Below, in pieces: positions 57,757 through 64,000 of a stretch of 64,000 nt of DNA (positions are counted from its first letter, which is position 1; the number at the start of each line of letters is the position of its first letter). The stretch comes from Streptomyces collinus Tu 365. Lineage in GTDB: Bacteria > Actinomycetota > Actinomycetes > Streptomycetales > Streptomycetaceae. A program made the translations under genes and the position numbers. The notes below the pieces were generated by a model. That model ran no database searches, had not been told where the DNA came from, and was given only the letters and a program-made list of their open reading frames with translations. Where the stretch lies: positions 1,364,001 to 1,428,000 of the forward strand of contig NC_021985.1 in assembly GCF_000444875.1 (NCBI RefSeq), written 5' to 3'.

Positions 57757-58815
57757 TCAGACCCTCGCGGGCCTGGGGGTTCTGCGCCGCAGCCAGACCC
57801 GCAGGCCGCGGGCGGCTCGCGTCGCCGTCGGCCCGCGCCCGTCGCCCGGGACCGTGGGTGGCGCGGTGGGCACGGCGTGCGGTGCCGCCGGGCCGCGAAG
57901 GGCCCCGGGGCTCCCGGCGCTCGCGGTGCTCCCGACGCTCCGGGTGTTCTCGCCGTGCTCGGTCGCGGGGCGCACGGTCCGGTGGTGGCGCGGGGCCGGT
58001 CGCGCGGCGGGCTCGGTCTGCCGTGGGGCCGGGCGTGGTGCGACTGTGTGGGCGCGTGCCTCCTCCGCCGCTCGGCGCAGTTCGCTGCGCAGCCAGCCGA
58101 TCTCGTCCGCGTCCTGTGCCGTCATGAGTTCCTCGGCGAGGAGCGCGGAGGGGGAGCTCGGGGTTCCGTGGTCCGGCGGGGCCGGGCGGAAGCGGTTCAG
58201 GTGGGCACGTTCGTAAGGGTCCTTGACGACGTCGTGGACGTCGACTTGAGGAAGCAGCGCGGCCAGGGCGCCGGCTCGCGCCCACGGGTCGTCGTCGGCC
58301 CCGCGCAGCAGGAATCCGAGGTGCCGCCCACGCCAGTTGCGGGCCCGCAGATCCACTCCTGTCGCGAGCTGTCCTCGCAGGGTCTCGGGCGTGCGGCCCT
58401 TGAGCAGGCGCGAGTTCACGCCCTGGGCGGCGAAGTCCCGCAGTTCCTCGGCCAGGTAGAGCCAGACGACGGCTCGGTAGCGGTTGACGTAGAAGCGCAC
58501 CGGTACCAGCAGTCCCAGGCGCGCGAGGCGGGTGAAACGGCCCGCCGGGATGCCCATGAGCGCGGCTCCTTCGGCGGTGCCCACGACGTGCACGCGTTCG
58601 AGGAGCGGGCCGGGAAAGCCTGGCTCGGCGCGGAGACGGTCGATCTCCGCCCGCTCGACGCGGCGGCCGCCGCCCCCGCTGTCGTCGGGCACGGTGCGGA
58701 TGCGTCCGAGGTGTACGGCGAGTTCGAAGTCGGCTCGCTTCAGGCCCAGTTCACGGGCCGCGCGGCCCGGCGGGCAGGTGACGGGGCGGGAGGGGACGAA
58801 GGTGCTGTCCGGCAT
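57757..58815 (-). CDS. DUF6397-family protein
   Basis: The 352-residue protein is recognised as DUF6397 by RAARELGLKRADFELAVHLG and RRVERAEIDRLRAEPGFP, which form a helix-turn-helix-like start. HVVGTAEGAALMGIPAGRFT, WLYLAEELRDFA and DVHDVVKDPYERAHLNRFRP follow. The C-terminal 110 residues are arginine/proline/alanine-rich and low complexity. A DNA-binding role is possible from the N-terminal pattern, but nothing more is known to me. ATG 58815 is chosen with GGGGGAG about 8 bases upstream. A perfect DnaA box lies 91 bases upstream of the start. Confidence 0.68.
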   Translation of the reverse strand: MPDSTFVPSRPVTCPPGRAARELGLKRADFELAVHLGRIRTVPDDSGGGGRRVERAEIDRLRAEPGFPGPLLERVHVVGTAEGAALMGIPAGRFTRLARLGLLVPVRFYVNRYRAVVWLYLAEELRDFAAQGVNSRLLKGRTPETLRGQLATGVDLRARNWRGRHLGFLLRGADDDPWARAGALAALLPQVDVHDVVKDPYERAHLNRFRPAPPDHGTPSSPSALLAEELMTAQDADEIGWLRSELRRAAEEARAHTVAPRPAPRQTEPAARPAPRHHRTVRPATEHGENTRSVGSTASAGSPGALRGPAAPHAVPTAPPTVPGDGRGPTATRAARGLRVWLRRRTPRPARV

Positions 58816-58905
58816 GGTGGTACTCCCCCGTGGTGCGGTCGGCTCACGCCCTGCGCGTATGCCGTGCACCCACCGTAGCCGTTCGCGCACGATCCGTTCT
58901 CGACC

Positions 58906-58914
58906 TGTGGATAA
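58906..58914 (-). promoter_or_regulatory. Solitary perfect DnaA box
   Basis: TGTGGATAA on the plus strand is the complement of TTATCCACA, the strong DnaA box. It lies between the DUF6397 start (58815) and the roadblock gene end (58942). There is only one copy, so it is not an origin. Confidence 0.4.
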
Positions 58915-58941
58915 CCCTGCCCGTAACGAAGAAGACGCAGG

Positions 58942-59355
58942 TCAGAGGTCTGTCGTCGGTGGTCGCTCGGGGTGCCGGGCGTCCACGCCGAGGTGTTCGC
59001 CGACGCGGTTGACGAGCAGGGTCATCTCGTAGGCGATCTGACCGATGTCGGCCTCCGCGCCGCTGAGGACGCACAGGCAGCTTCCGGTGCCGGCGGCGGT
59101 CACGAACAGCACGGCGTCGTCGTACTCGATCATCGTCTGACGTACCGTGCCCGCCCCGAAGTGGCGTCCCGAGCCCTTGGCCAGGCTGTGCAGTCCGGAG
59201 GCGACGGCGGCCAGATGCTCGGCGTCCTCGCGGCGAAGGCCCGTGCTCGCTCCGGTGACCAGCCCGTCGTTGGAGAGGACCAGTGCGTGCCGTACGTGGT
59301 CCACCCGTTGGGTCAGGTCGTCCAGGAGCCAGCCGAGTCCCTGGTTGTGCGCCAT
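58942..59355 (-). CDS. Orphan roadblock/LC7-domain protein (CvnB-like)
   Basis: The 137-residue protein is a single roadblock/LC7 domain: GLGWLLDDLTQRVDHVRHAL, VLSNDGLVTGASTGLRREDA, EHLAAVASGLHSLAKGSGRH and GSCLCVLSGAEADIGQIAYE. It is a close paralogue of the CvnB protein at 61123-61560 and probably binds the CvnD-type GTPase as part of a conservon signalling complex at the membrane. It lies downstream of cvnD in the same direction but is separated from it by a gene on the other strand, so it has its own promoter. Confidence 0.85.
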   Translation of the reverse strand: MAHNQGLGWLLDDLTQRVDHVRHALVLSNDGLVTGASTGLRREDAEHLAAVASGLHSLAKGSGRHFGAGTVRQTMIEYDDAVLFVTAAGTGSCLCVLSGAEADIGQIAYEMTLLVNRVGEHLGVDARHPERPPTTDL

Positions 59356-59447
59356 GTTCGGTCTCCCCGTGTGACGTCTCCCCCTGGCTGGAGGATCTGT
59401 GCGCCAGCCTTCCCCACGACCGGCGTCCGGGCAAGCAGGATGGGCGT

Positions 59448-59876
59448 ATGGCACAGAAGATGACCGATGAGGAATGGCGGGCGTTCGTCTCGAACGGCAC
59501 GCGAACCGGCAAGCTGTCCACCGTCAGTGCCGATGGGAGCCCGCATGTGGCCCCGATCTGGTTCCTGCTGGACGGGGACGAACTGGTCTTCAACACCGGG
59601 AAGGAGACGGTGAAAGGGCGCAATCTCGCCCGTGACGGGCGTGTCGCCCTGTGTGTGGACGACGACCGGCCGCCCTTCCACTTCGTGATCCTGACCGGAC
59701 GGGCCCGGCTGTCCGAGGAACTGGACGAGGTGCGCCAGTGGGCCACCCGGATCGCCGCCCGGTACATGGGCGAGGAGCGTGCGGAGGAGTACGGCGCCCG
59801 CAACGGCGTGCCGGGCGAGCTGCTGGTGCGGGTCGCCGTGGACAAGGTGGTGGCGGTCAAGGACCTGGCCGCCTGA
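59448..59876 (+). CDS. PPOX-class (split-barrel flavin/F420) enzyme
   Basis: The 142-residue protein has the pyridoxamine-phosphate-oxidase-like split barrel. It shows GKLSTVSADGSPHVAPIWFL, LVFNTGKETVKGRNLARDGR and VALCVDDDRPPFHFVILTGR, with a C-terminal PGELLVRVAVDKVVAV. The pattern TG.. .KGRNL with R is frequent in F420-binding members that reduce small substrates, while others bind FMN or haem. Cofactor and substrate are open. It lies between two conservon genes on the opposite strand and ends 3 bases from the cvnD stop. GGGCGT precedes ATG 59448, a weak site. Confidence 0.82.
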   Translation: MAQKMTDEEWRAFVSNGTRTGKLSTVSADGSPHVAPIWFLLDGDELVFNTGKETVKGRNLARDGRVALCVDDDRPPFHFVILTGRARLSEELDEVRQWATRIAARYMGEERAEEYGARNGVPGELLVRVAVDKVVAVKDLAA

Positions 59877-59879
59877 GGC

Positions 59880-60482
59880 TCACCCCACGGAGTCGAGGAG
59901 CCGGGCGGTGTGCATCCGCCCGGCGTACTCGACGAGGCTGATCAGCACCTCCTTGCCCGAGTCACGGTCGCGGGCGTCGCAGAGGACCACCGGGGTGCCT
60001 TGGTCGAGGTCGAGGGCCCGGGAGACGTCGCGGGCGCCGTATCCGCGCGCTCCGGGGAAGCAGTTGACGGCCACCACGAAGGGGATGCGCCGGTGCTCGA
60101 AGTAGTCGACGGCCGGGAAGCAGTCCTCCAGCCGGCGGGTGTCCGCGAGGACGACGGCGCCGAGGGCGCCCTGGGAGAGTTCGTCCCACAGGAACCAGAA
60201 GCGGTCCTGCCCCGGTGTGCCGAAGAGGTACAGGGAGAGGCCGGAGCGGATGGTGATGCGCCCGAAGTCCATGGCGACGGTCGTGGTGACCTTCTGGTCC
60301 ACGCCGTCGGTGTCGTCCACCAACTGACCAGCCTCGCTGAGCAGTTCCTCCGTGCGCAGCGGGCGGATCTCGCTGACGGCCCCGACGAGGGTCGTCTTGC
60401 CGACTCCGAATCCGCCGGCGACCAGTATCTTCAGGGCCAGGGCGGAGATGTCGCCGGCGGTGTCGGGATGCTCGGAGACCAT
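59880..60482 (-). CDS. cvnD: Conservon GTP-binding protein CvnD-like
   Basis: The 200-residue protein is a small Ras-like/MglA-type GTPase of conservons. Its P-loop is ILVAGGFGVGKTT, the switch region is TTTVAMDFGRI, G3 is LFGTPGQDRFWFLWDEL, and G4 is modified to VVAVNCFPGA. It should associate with the sensor kinase CvnA and the roadblock protein CvnB at the membrane. In most conservons cvnC and cvnD touch. Here 208 bases lie between them, and a 20-codon open frame precedes this start by 2 bases (stop TGA, then TC, then ATG 60482). Confidence 0.9.
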   Translation of the reverse strand: MVSEHPDTAGDISALALKILVAGGFGVGKTTLVGAVSEIRPLRTEELLSEAGQLVDDTDGVDQKVTTTVAMDFGRITIRSGLSLYLFGTPGQDRFWFLWDELSQGALGAVVLADTRRLEDCFPAVDYFEHRRIPFVVAVNCFPGARGYGARDVSRALDLDQGTPVVLCDARDRDSGKEVLISLVEYAGRMHTARLLDSVG

Positions 60483-60484
60483 GA

Positions 60485-60547
60485 TCACTTCTCTCGGGTG
60501 GCAGCTTCGGTGGTGTCGAGGTGCTCGGAACGAGAAGTCAGCATCAT
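60485..60547 (-). CDS. Possible 20-aa leader ORF coupled to cvnD
   Basis: An ATG-ATG pair (60547, 60544) with GGAG upstream opens a 20-residue frame (MMLTSRSEHLDTTEAATREK). Its TGA ends 2 bases before the cvnD ATG. Such spacing would allow translational coupling. There is no homology to support it, so it may be chance. Confidence 0.3.
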   Translation of the reverse strand: MMLTSRSEHLDTTEAATREK

Positions 60548-60690
60548 GGCAACTCCGGCGCCTCTCCGGGGAAGTGGAGCGAAATACGCCTGATGTGACC
60601 GGCTCGCGCACGGTTGGTTACGGAACGCGCACGGAACGGAGTACGTCGGGACGCACATCGGGCGAGCAGACGTTCGTCCACGACGCCCGT

Positions 60691-61104
60691 CTACAGCGCT
60701 CGCAGTCCTTCGATCACCTCGCGCAGGATGCGTTCGTCCGGCAGGTGGGCCGGGGGCACCGGACGGCTGATCGTGACGCGGCCCAGTTCCAGGAGGTCGC
60801 CGAGGAGCACCCTGACCACGCCCACCGGGAGGTCGGCGTCGGCCGCGAGTTCGGCGACCGACTGGGTCTCGGTGCGGCACAGTTCGATCAGGGCCAGGTG
60901 CTCGGGGCCGAGCGCCGTGTCGTCGTCGGCCGCGGGTGCCGCGGGGTCGAGGGTGACGAGGGCGATCAGGTCGAAGCGCACGCCGGTGGGGCCGGGCTGG
61001 GTGCGGCCGCCGGTCATCGCGTAGGGACGGACCAGGGGCCCGGCCTCGCCGTCGTACCACCGGCTGCCCTGCTCGTGCGGGCCGTCGGTCGGGTTCTCGG
61101 TCAT
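60691..61104 (-). CDS. cvnC: Conservon DUF742 protein CvnC-like
   Basis: The 137-residue protein has the DUF742 pattern: RWYDGEAGPLVRPYAMTGGR, FDLIALVTLDP, EHLALIELCRTETQSVAELA, DADLPVGVVRVLLGDLLELG and the C-terminal PDERILREVIEGLRAL. The second half is a winged-helix fold. It is part of the membrane-linked CvnA-D complex. It follows cvnB by 18 bases on the same strand. Confidence 0.92.
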   Translation of the reverse strand: MTENPTDGPHEQGSRWYDGEAGPLVRPYAMTGGRTQPGPTGVRFDLIALVTLDPAAPAADDDTALGPEHLALIELCRTETQSVAELAADADLPVGVVRVLLGDLLELGRVTISRPVPPAHLPDERILREVIEGLRAL

Positions 61105-61122
61105 GGACGCCGCCCTTCCGGC

Positions 61123-61560
61123 TCATCCGGCGGTGTGCGGTCGGGCGGAGAGGCGCGGCGCGGTGCGCAGATGCTCGCCCACCCGCTTGACCAGGCGTGC
61201 CATCTCATAGGCGACCAGGCCGATGTCCGCGGTGACGGCGGTGAGCACGGCGAGGCAGGAGCCCTCGCCGGCCGCGGCGACGAACAGGAAGGCGTCGTCC
61301 ATCTCGACCATCGTCTGGCGCACGCCGCCGGCTCCGAAGTGCCGTCCGGCGCCTTTGGCGAGGCTGTTGAAGCCGGAGGCCACGGCAGCCAGGTGTTCCG
61401 CGTCCTCCCGGGTGAGGCCGGTGGAGGCGCCGACGGCCAGGCCGTCGTTGGAGAGCACGACGGCGTGCCGTACCTCGCCCACCCGCATCACCAGGTCGTC
61501 CAGCAGCCAGTCGAGTTCGCCGGACCGCTGGGCGGCTCTTGTGTTCGGGTCCTGGATCAT
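61123..61560 (-). CDS. cvnB: Conservon roadblock/LC7 protein CvnB-like
   Basis: The 145-residue protein is a roadblock domain: LDWLLDDLVMRVGEVRHAVV, SNDGLAVGASTGLTREDAEH, AVASGFNSLAKGAGRHFGAG and LVAYEMARLVKRVGEHLRTA. Roadblock proteins act as partners or regulators of small GTPases, here CvnD. Its ATG overlaps the stop of the kinase gene by 4 bases (61557-61560), so cvnA and cvnB are coupled. A paralogue lies at 58942. Confidence 0.93.
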   Translation of the reverse strand: MIQDPNTRAAQRSGELDWLLDDLVMRVGEVRHAVVLSNDGLAVGASTGLTREDAEHLAAVASGFNSLAKGAGRHFGAGGVRQTMVEMDDAFLFVAAAGEGSCLAVLTAVTADIGLVAYEMARLVKRVGEHLRTAPRLSARPHTAG

Positions 61561-64000
61561 GCCGGGTCTCCTTCGGTGGTGTCACGGCCGGTTCGGGGTG
61601 CACGGGGGGCACCGCGGCCGGGTTGCCTGCCACCACCGCGGGTCCAGCCGGCGCGGTAGGCCGTCATGCGGTCCCGCACGAGTTCGGGGGTGCGCGCGTC
61701 GTCGCCGTGTGGCTCGGGCTCGGGTTCCGAAGTCTCGGAACGCCGGTGGCGGAGCTGGGGCGCGAGGCTCGCCTGCCGTACGCGGCGCGGAAGGTTTTCG
61801 GACGATTCGGAGTCGTCGGACACGCGGTGCAGCCTCAAGGTGGCGACTCCGGGGGGTGGTTCGGGCGCGGGGGCCGGTGGCCCGGGTGCGGTCGGCGGGG
61901 GCCGGTGCGGGGACGGCCCGGGTGCGTGCGCGGACCGGTGGGGCTCGTGTGCGTGCGGCGGAGGGGCCGGGGCGGTGGCGGAGAGGGCTGGTCGGCCGTC
62001 CTGGGCGGTGACGGCGGTGACCGGCGGGGCGTCGGGCACGCGCGCGTGGGCGTGCGGCTGCTCGACCCCGGCCGGAGTCTCCTCGTGGCGGGGACGGCCC
62101 TCCTGAGCGGCGCGCTCCACGGAGCGTGCGTGCAGCAGGGGCGTGGGGAGCAGCACGACGGCGGTGGTGCCGCCGTAGGGCGAGGTGCGCAGCAGCACCT
62201 TGATGTCGTGCCGGGAGGCGAGGCGGCTGACCACGAACAGTCCGAGGCGGTCGCTGTCGAACAGGTCCAGCGCCTCGGACTGCTCGATGCGCCGGTTGGC
62301 GTCAGCGAGGGTGTCGGCGCCCATGCCGAGGCCCCGGTCCTCGACCTCGAGGACGTAGCCGTTGCCGACAGGCTCGCCGGTGACGCGCACCCGTGTATGG
62401 GGCGGGGAGAACTGGGCGGCGTTCTCGATGAGTTCGGCGAGCAGATGGGTGAGGTCGGCCACCGCGGTGCCGTTGACGAACGCCTCGGGGAGCTGGCGGA
62501 CCTCCACGCGCGCGTAGTCCTCGATCTCGGAGACGGCCGCGCGGACCACGTTCGTCAACGACACGGGCATCCGCCAGGCCCGGCCCGGTGCGGCTCCCGA
62601 GAGGATGATCAGGCTCTCGGCGTGACGCCGCATCCGGGTGGTGAGGTGGTCGAGACGGAACAGGTCGCTCAGCTCGTCCGGGTCGTCGGAGCGTCGCTCC
62701 ATGCTGTCCAGGAGGCTGAGCTGGCGGTGGACCAGCACCTGGCTGCGCCGGGCCAGGTTGACGAAGACCCCGGAGATGCCGCTGGCGAGTTCGGCGCGCT
62801 CCACGGCCGCGAGCAGCGCGGCGCGGTGCACGGTGGTCAGGGCCTCGGCGACCTGGCCGGCCTCGTCCTCGGCGGGCGGTCCCTCGGGGGTCTCCGCGCG
62901 GATGTCGATCTCCTCGCCCGCGCGCAGTCTCCGCATGGCCTCGGGGAGCTTGCGGCGCGCGATCTCCAGGGCGTCGTTGCGCAGGCTCACCAGCTCGACC
63001 ACGAGGGCTCGGCCGATGCGGACGGAGATGACGAGGGAGGCGGCGACGGCGGCCAGGCCGAACAGCACGGCGGCGCCCGCCGGGCTGAGCAGGCCGCGTG
63101 CGAAGGGGTCGGCACGGCCGGCGACGGCGCGGCCGGTGTCCGTGGCGATGCCGCGCATGCCGTTCTGCACGCGCGCGTGGGCGCTGTTCCAGGCGCTCTC
63201 AGGTGCCGTGTCGACGCCCTTCGCCCCGGGACCGGCGGCAAGGATCCTGTCCTCGGTGGCGGCGAGCGACGTGTAGGCGTGGCCGCCGGTCAACTCGCGC
63301 CAGGCGGTGCGCTGGGTGCGGGGCAGGTCGGCGACCGCCGCGTCGGTGAGGGTGCGGCGGGTGGCGACGGCCGCGCCGAACAGCCGCACCCGTTCGCCCT
63401 GCAGGGCGGCGGCCGGACGGGCGCTGCCGAGGACGGCGTCCTCCTGGGCGAGCGCTTCGGCGGCCCGTGAGAACTCGAGCAGCACGCGCGCGTCCGCGCC
63501 CACCTCGGCCTGCTGGACGCCGGTGAGGGCGCCGTCCACCGTGAAGGCCGTGGCGATGGCCGTCGTGTACCGGGCGTACACCTCGTTCCAGCGCGCGGTG
63601 TGGTCGTGCACGGCGGTGCGCACCGCGCGCAGGCCCTCGGCGCCGCTGACGAACGCCTCCAGGCGGGTGGCGACCCCGGCGGGCAGTTCCCGGCTGTCGG
63701 CGACGGTGCTGTCGTCGCCGAGTCGCAGCCTGGCCACGGCGCGGTCGGTGCGGGCGGCGAGGCCTTCGAGGTCGTCGCCCCCGTTTCCGCCGGCGCCGGG
63801 GTCGGCCGCGTGGCGCACGGCGGCGGCCCGTTCGGCCTGCAGGGCGGTGACGGCGGCGGCCACCGGTGCCCTCAGCTCGTCCTCCACCTGCTGGGACTGG
63901 CGCAGGCGGGCGACGTTCTGGGCGGTGCTGACGGTGGCGTACGCCCACAGGGCGAGCAGCGAGACGACGGGCACCATCAGCAGGCAGACGACCTTGGCCC
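61557..64000 (-). CDS. cvnA: Conservon sensor histidine kinase CvnA-like (5' end outside window)
   Basis: The visible 814 codons hold an N-terminal membrane helix (KVVCLLMVPVVSLLALWAYA) and a nitrate-sensor-like extracellular helical domain. A second helix lies near AAVLFGLAAVAASLVISV, with a HAMP-like linker and an atypical kinase. The kinase has N-box LIENAAQFSPPHTRV, G1 box VEDRGLGMG and G2 region DRLGLFVVSRLASRHDI with YGGTTAVVLLP. A long proline/histidine-rich tail follows (PPHAHEPHRSAHAPG). The reading frame continues past base 64000 without a stop, so ATG 63977 is not taken as the start. It should sense an external signal and control the CvnB-C-D set. Confidence 0.88.
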   Translation of the reverse strand, partial: AKVVCLLMVPVVSLLALWAYATVSTAQNVARLRQSQQVEDELRAPVAAAVTALQAERAAAVRHAADPGAGGNGGDDLEGLAARTDRAVARLRLGDDSTVADSRELPAGVATRLEAFVSGAEGLRAVRTAVHDHTARWNEVYARYTTAIATAFTVDGALTGVQQAEVGADARVLLEFSRAAEALAQEDAVLGSARPAAALQGERVRLFGAAVATRRTLTDAAVADLPRTQRTAWRELTGGHAYTSLAATEDRILAAGPGAKGVDTAPESAWNSAHARVQNGMRGIATDTGRAVAGRADPFARGLLSPAGAAVLFGLAAVAASLVISVRIGRALVVELVSLRNDALEIARRKLPEAMRRLRAGEEIDIRAETPEGPPAEDEAGQVAEALTTVHRAALLAAVERAELASGISGVFVNLARRSQVLVHRQLSLLDSMERRSDDPDELSDLFRLDHLTTRMRRHAESLIILSGAAPGRAWRMPVSLTNVVRAAVSEIEDYARVEVRQLPEAFVNGTAVADLTHLLAELIENAAQFSPPHTRVRVTGEPVGNGYVLEVEDRGLGMGADTLADANRRIEQSEALDLFDSDRLGLFVVSRLASRHDIKVLLRTSPYGGTTAVVLLPTPLLHARSVERAAQEGRPRHEETPAGVEQPHAHARVPDAPPVTAVTAQDGRPALSATAPAPPPHAHEPHRSAHAPGPSPHRPPPTAPGPPAPAPEPPPGVATLRLHRVSDDSESSENLPRRVRQASLAPQLRHRRSETSEPEPEPHGDDARTPELVRDRMTAYRAGWTRGGGRQPGRGAPRAPRTGRDTTEGDPA

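Noticed and set aside
58906..58914. DnaA box considered as part of a replication origin
   Set aside because: Only one box is present and no dnaA, dnaN or box cluster is nearby.

Overview
The window is chromosomal DNA from an actinomycete, almost certainly Streptomyces. Base composition is very GC-rich with strong third-position G/C bias, GTG starts are common, and many genes belong to Streptomyces-typical families: a conservon, DUF5997, DUF5709, DUF6397, DUF3516 helicase, an Rv1733c-like membrane protein and PNGase A-like amidase. I see no rRNA, tRNA, CRISPR array, insertion sequence or prophage. About 50 genes are called. Long antisense open frames were treated as GC-driven shadows.

Layout. 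0-5 kb: end of a probable TetR regulator, a ferredoxin-NADP reductase, and a divergent PaaX-type regulator / AidB-like acyl-CoA dehydrogenase pair. 5-18 kb: HEAT-repeat protein, Rv1733c-like membrane protein, Asp-box propeller protein, ung plus a sugar-kinase-type ATPase, a CbiX-like protein without its metal-site histidines, a lactonase-type propeller, a FUSC transporter divergent from an Lrp regulator, an MFS exporter, and a LysR-type domain protein without a DNA-binding domain divergent from a DUF5997 gene. 18-31 kb: a five-gene, 12.7-kb operon encoding a DUF4132 protein, a 1666-aa uncharacterised protein, a MoxR-type AAA+ ATPase, a DUF5682-VWA fusion and a SWIM zinc-finger protein. This is the counterpart of the uncharacterised E. 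coli yehI-yehL-yehM-yehP-yehQ locus. 31-35.7 kb: YjbQ, DUF3761, a CoiA-like gene, a small protein and a GNAT acetyltransferase. 35.8-41 kb: a stress island with CBS-BON proteins, a universal stress protein, a DevR/DosR-type response regulator and several decayed genes (DoxX fragment, internally deleted cNMP-binding protein, CBS-BON remnant). 41-52 kb: flavin monooxygenase-like protein, MltG-like transglycosylase, ABC exporter with divergent MarR, PNGase, L,D-transpeptidase and a heterodimeric ABC exporter with one degenerate ATP site. 52.6-58.8 kb: DUF5709, type-B L31, YdjM-like membrane protein, DUF3516 helicase, TesB thioesterase and DUF6397. 58.9-64 kb: an orphan roadblock protein, a PPOX protein, and a conservon cvnA-B-C-D whose kinase gene runs off the window.

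The strongest regulatory observation is a shared promoter motif, TGTCAGTG-N8-[TC]ACA[GC]T. It occurs upstream of the HEAT-repeat gene, the Asp-box propeller gene and the yeh-like operon. It matches the RecA-NDp (PafBC-dependent, LexA-independent) DNA-damage promoter consensus, with the copy at the operon being an exact match. The inference is that the MoxR-VWA-SWIM operon belongs to the DNA-damage regulon. A second theme is a DosR-like stress regulon: paired GGGGCC-N4-GGCCC boxes lie around the CBS, USP and response-regulator genes.
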